A stretch of DNA of 48,130 nt from Bacteroidales bacterium (lineage in GTDB: Bacteria > Bacteroidota > Bacteroidia > Bacteroidales > GCA-2748055): positions 1-48,130 of the forward strand of contig JAUUZQ010000020.1 of the NCBI GenBank assembly GCA_030589895.1, given 5' to 3'. The position numbers and the translations under genes were made by a program. Below are positions 45,636 through 48,130 of this stretch, in pieces (position 1 is the first letter of the stretch; every line of letters begins with the position of its first letter). The notes beneath the pieces were generated by a model, which was not told the origin of the DNA, ran no database searches, and was given only the letters and a program-made list of their open reading frames with translations.

Positions 45636-47861
45636 ATGAATAAAATTTATTTTTTTGCAATAGCATTGATTTTATTTTCCGCGGCTTGTACAAATAAAAA
45701 TGTAGAGTTCCATATATCCCCCTCAGGTTCTGATGATAATTCCGGAACAATAGAATATCCTCTGGCAAGTATACATAAGGCCAGGGATATGATCAGGGCC
45801 CTGGATTTAAGGGACAGACGATCTGACATTATAGTCTATTTAAGGGGAGGTACCTATACCCTGAAAGAAACTCTTGTACTTGGTACTGAAGATTCAGCCC
45901 CCGAAGGATTCAGTGTTACATATAAAGCATACAAAGACGAAATTCCAATCCTTAGCTCTGCAAGAAAAATTAAAGGATGGAACAGAACAGAAGCAACTAC
46001 GGACGGATTACCCACAGCCGCAAGAGGGAAGGTATGGGTCGTTGAACTACCTGAAATCAAAGAGGGTAAATGGTTCTTCAGAACTTTGTATGATGGTGAT
46101 AAATTGATTTCCAGGGCAAAATCCGAACCATTCTCTCCAACAAACGATCTCCCAGAATCCATTCTAAAACACAGGTATCGTCCAGATCTCCGATCAGTAT
46201 TGCATTTCCCTGAAGGGGCCATATGCAATTGGAGTAATTTAGAGGATATAGAAATATTTGCCAAACGGGATTTTCTGGGTATTGCCGAAGTAGATGAAAA
46301 GAATAATATTGCTGCGTTGCGTAATTTTGCCACTTACAGCCTTGGCTATTATGATGGTCAGAAATTCAAGCCGTATTGGGTGGAAAATACCATCGAAGGG
46401 CTTGATGAGCCCGGGGAGTGGGTTCTGAACTCAAATGAAGGCAAATTATACTACTGGCCGGAAAATGATAATCCCGGAGATAATATGCAGGCACCTTTTC
46501 TCGATGAGCTGATCAGGGTAGAAGGAAAAAATGTTGAAAGCGTTTCAGGAGATGTTCCGGTTACAGGAATACATTTTGAAGGAATATCCTTTTCCTTTAC
46601 AAAAAGAGATGTACGGACAATTGATGATGGATTTATTCAGCATGGATGGGAAGCAGTTGATAAAGATAATGGAGCAATAAGATTCAGATCTGCCAAGGAT
46701 TGTAGTATAAAATCCTGCAAAATATTTAATACCGGAGCCATTGGCATACGTCTGGATTTATTTGCTCAGAATATCGAAATATCCGGGAATCAGTTATATA
46801 ATATTGGTTCTTACGGCATTTTTCTATGCGGATACGGCCCGGGGATAAAAGATGTAAATAAGAATAATCTGATCATAAATAATGAGATCCATGATTTATC
46901 CCGGCTTCGCAGAGGAAGCGGAATCCTCTTGTGGCAAAGTGGTTTAAATCAGATTAAAAATAACCTGATATATAATAACGTATCACATGCTATTACAATA
47001 AGTGGCGTCAGGCCCCGCTATTTTGGAATTTATGATGGTCATAAATGGAAAGATGAGTATGAGGATTTTAAAAAACTGATGGATCTACAGGAAAACATGA
47101 ATTCAATACGCTGGGATGAAGTAGGTGAACCCCAGGATTACAGGGATGTCTGGAAATTCAGCCATTCAAGGAACAATATTGTACAGGACAATGAAATTCA
47201 CGATGTTATGCTTATTTCTGGAGATGGTAATGCCATTTATCTGTCAGGTGGTGGTCTTGGGAATATTATAGACAGAAACCTTATATACAGGTTTAATGCC
47301 TGGGCTATCCGGACCGATGATGATCAGGATGGAGTAACTATGACTCAAAATATCATCGTGGGAAAGAGTTTCAAACTCAAACATACGCTGAATAAAATAG
47401 AAAACAATATCATGATTAACGGAGGAACGGGAAACCTGGTGATCATGACCAACTCACCGGATTGCAGTATTAAATCAAATGTCTTTATCGATTCAGATTA
47501 TTTCTTCTCAAAAAATAATTTTTCTCCAAACTACCTGGATGAAACTAAAAGAATTGAAATTAATAATAATCTTTTCTTTGAATACGGAGATTCGGAATTT
47601 GAACAGTTATTTACAGAAATGAAGGAAATGGGCTATGACAAGGATGGAATTTATGCCAATCCTTTATTTGTGGATTATATGAACGGGGACTTAAACCTGA
47701 AGGATAATTCTCCATTGCACAGCTTGGGTTTTGTAGCAATTGACACAGATAAGATAGGATTATATGATAACCCGGCTTTCCCACGCCTGAGAAAGAAAGG
47801 TTTTATTGAGAGCATAGATATTACGGAAATTTTAGATGAGAAGTATCGTCTGGGGATGTGA
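45636..47861 (+). CDS. GH141-like right-handed beta-helix glycosidase (lipoprotein)
   Basis: A 741-residue protein with a lipoprotein signal ending FSAAC (Cys18). It shows the plan I associate with GH141: FHISPSGSDDNSGT, YLRGGTYTLKETLVLG, YKAYKDEIPILSSARKIKGW, a WFFRTLYDGDKLISRAKSE segment and a beta-helix with many N-rich turns (IEISGNQLYNIG, NLIINNEIHDLS, ISGDGNAIYLSGGG). Family members described include an alpha-L-fucosidase acting on rhamnogalacturonan II and a xylanase. It is less like the two other beta-helix proteins of the cluster. In this setting alpha-L-fucosidase activity is plausible. The family call is from recollected pattern, not a search. Confidence 0.78.
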   Translation: MNKIYFFAIALILFSAACTNKNVEFHISPSGSDDNSGTIEYPLASIHKARDMIRALDLRDRRSDIIVYLRGGTYTLKETLVLGTEDSAPEGFSVTYKAYKDEIPILSSARKIKGWNRTEATTDGLPTAARGKVWVVELPEIKEGKWFFRTLYDGDKLISRAKSEPFSPTNDLPESILKHRYRPDLRSVLHFPEGAICNWSNLEDIEIFAKRDFLGIAEVDEKNNIAALRNFATYSLGYYDGQKFKPYWVENTIEGLDEPGEWVLNSNEGKLYYWPENDNPGDNMQAPFLDELIRVEGKNVESVSGDVPVTGIHFEGISFSFTKRDVRTIDDGFIQHGWEAVDKDNGAIRFRSAKDCSIKSCKIFNTGAIGIRLDLFAQNIEISGNQLYNIGSYGIFLCGYGPGIKDVNKNNLIINNEIHDLSRLRRGSGILLWQSGLNQIKNNLIYNNVSHAITISGVRPRYFGIYDGHKWKDEYEDFKKLMDLQENMNSIRWDEVGEPQDYRDVWKFSHSRNNIVQDNEIHDVMLISGDGNAIYLSGGGLGNIIDRNLIYRFNAWAIRTDDDQDGVTMTQNIIVGKSFKLKHTLNKIENNIMINGGTGNLVIMTNSPDCSIKSNVFIDSDYFFSKNNFSPNYLDETKRIEINNNLFFEYGDSEFEQLFTEMKEMGYDKDGIYANPLFVDYMNGDLNLKDNSPLHSLGFVAIDTDKIGLYDNPAFPRLRKKGFIESIDITEILDEKYRLGM

Positions 47862-47929
47862 AAAATCATTTAATCGACTACATCCTATGGTCAACTTAAT
47901 TGAAATGTGCACCTAATAATTTTACAGAC

Positions 47930-48130
47930 ATGAAATTCGGAATATGGCTCATAATGCTTTCATTGTGTACAGCAAATTTCTCCCTGCAAGCACAATTATC
48001 TGAGGACATTATCCTGGAAAATGAACACATCCGGGTTGTATTTAACAAAACCGATAAGAAATGCTGCTTATCTGAACTTTCAAGAATTGACGGATCTGAC
48101 CCCCTGGTGGTAAACAGTAAAGAATTTGAG
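47930..48130 (+). CDS. Start of an exported protein of unknown function (cut by window end)
   Basis: A frame opening with ATG at 47930, 68 bases behind the GH141-like gene, stays open to the last base (67 codons). It begins with a signal peptide (MKFGIWLIMLSLCTANFSLQAQ) followed by LENEHIRVVFNK, the look of a beta-sandwich N-terminal domain. I do not recognise the family from this fragment. It is probably another carbohydrate-active protein of the same cluster. Confidence 0.75.
   Translation, partial: MKFGIWLIMLSLCTANFSLQAQLSEDIILENEHIRVVFNKTDKKCCLSELSRIDGSDPLVVNSKEFE

Overview
The window is chromosomal DNA from a member of the Bacteroidota. The evidence is a moderately AT-rich base composition, lipoprotein signals with short lipoboxes, type IX secretion (T9SS) tails of both kinds (the YPNP type A tail and the gliding-motility type B tail), a DUF4492-cydA pair, and candidate promoters of the TAnnTTTG type. 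The gene content, which is dominated by sulfatases and alpha-L-fucosidases, suggests an organism that eats sulfated, fucose-rich polysaccharide. A marine or mucosal habitat is inferred, not shown.

Positions 1-8.4 kb are mostly housekeeping. They hold the 3'-truncated cytochrome bd subunit gene cydA behind a DUF4492 gene, a sodium-dependent symporter of the bile-acid family, a PKD protein with a type B T9SS tail, thyA-folA, a DUF2147 protein, and a PadR regulator coupled to a membrane protein with two HWPGA segments. Two ORF6N-domain genes follow. The first is 5'-truncated and carries behind it a 13-codon remnant of the L-rhamnose/L-fucose mutarotase gene that lies intact behind the second copy.

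Positions 8.4-48.1 kb form a large glycan utilisation region. A minus-strand pair (sulfatase, mutarotase; 8453-10364) is divergent from a plus-strand esterase-GH10 fusion with a T9SS tail (10642-13563). A long minus-strand cluster (30645 down to 13658, small gaps throughout) encodes four GH29 fucosidases in a row, a sulfatase, L-fuconolactonase, the fucose permease FucP, an aldo/keto reductase, a zinc alcohol dehydrogenase, a sulfatase, a fifth GH29 and another sulfatase. Across a 305-bp divergent promoter region, a plus-strand cluster (30951 to the window end) encodes a sixth GH29, two paralogous beta-helix proteins, a sulfatase, an SGNH hydrolase, a GH97, two sulfatases, a GH141-like beta-helix protein and the start of another exported protein.

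Together the genes read as a system that desulfates a branched fucose-containing glycan outside the cytoplasm (7 sulfatases), trims fucose (6 GH29), removes other substituents (SGNH hydrolases, GH97, GH141-like, GH10-like), imports L-fucose with FucP and oxidises it through L-fuconolactone to L-fuconate. Within the window I see no SusC/SusD pair, no sulfatase-maturing enzyme, no hybrid two-component regulator, no L-fuconate dehydratase and no endo-fucanase family that I can name with confidence. The two tandem beta-helix proteins and the divergent GH10 are the best candidates for uncharacterised backbone-acting enzymes.
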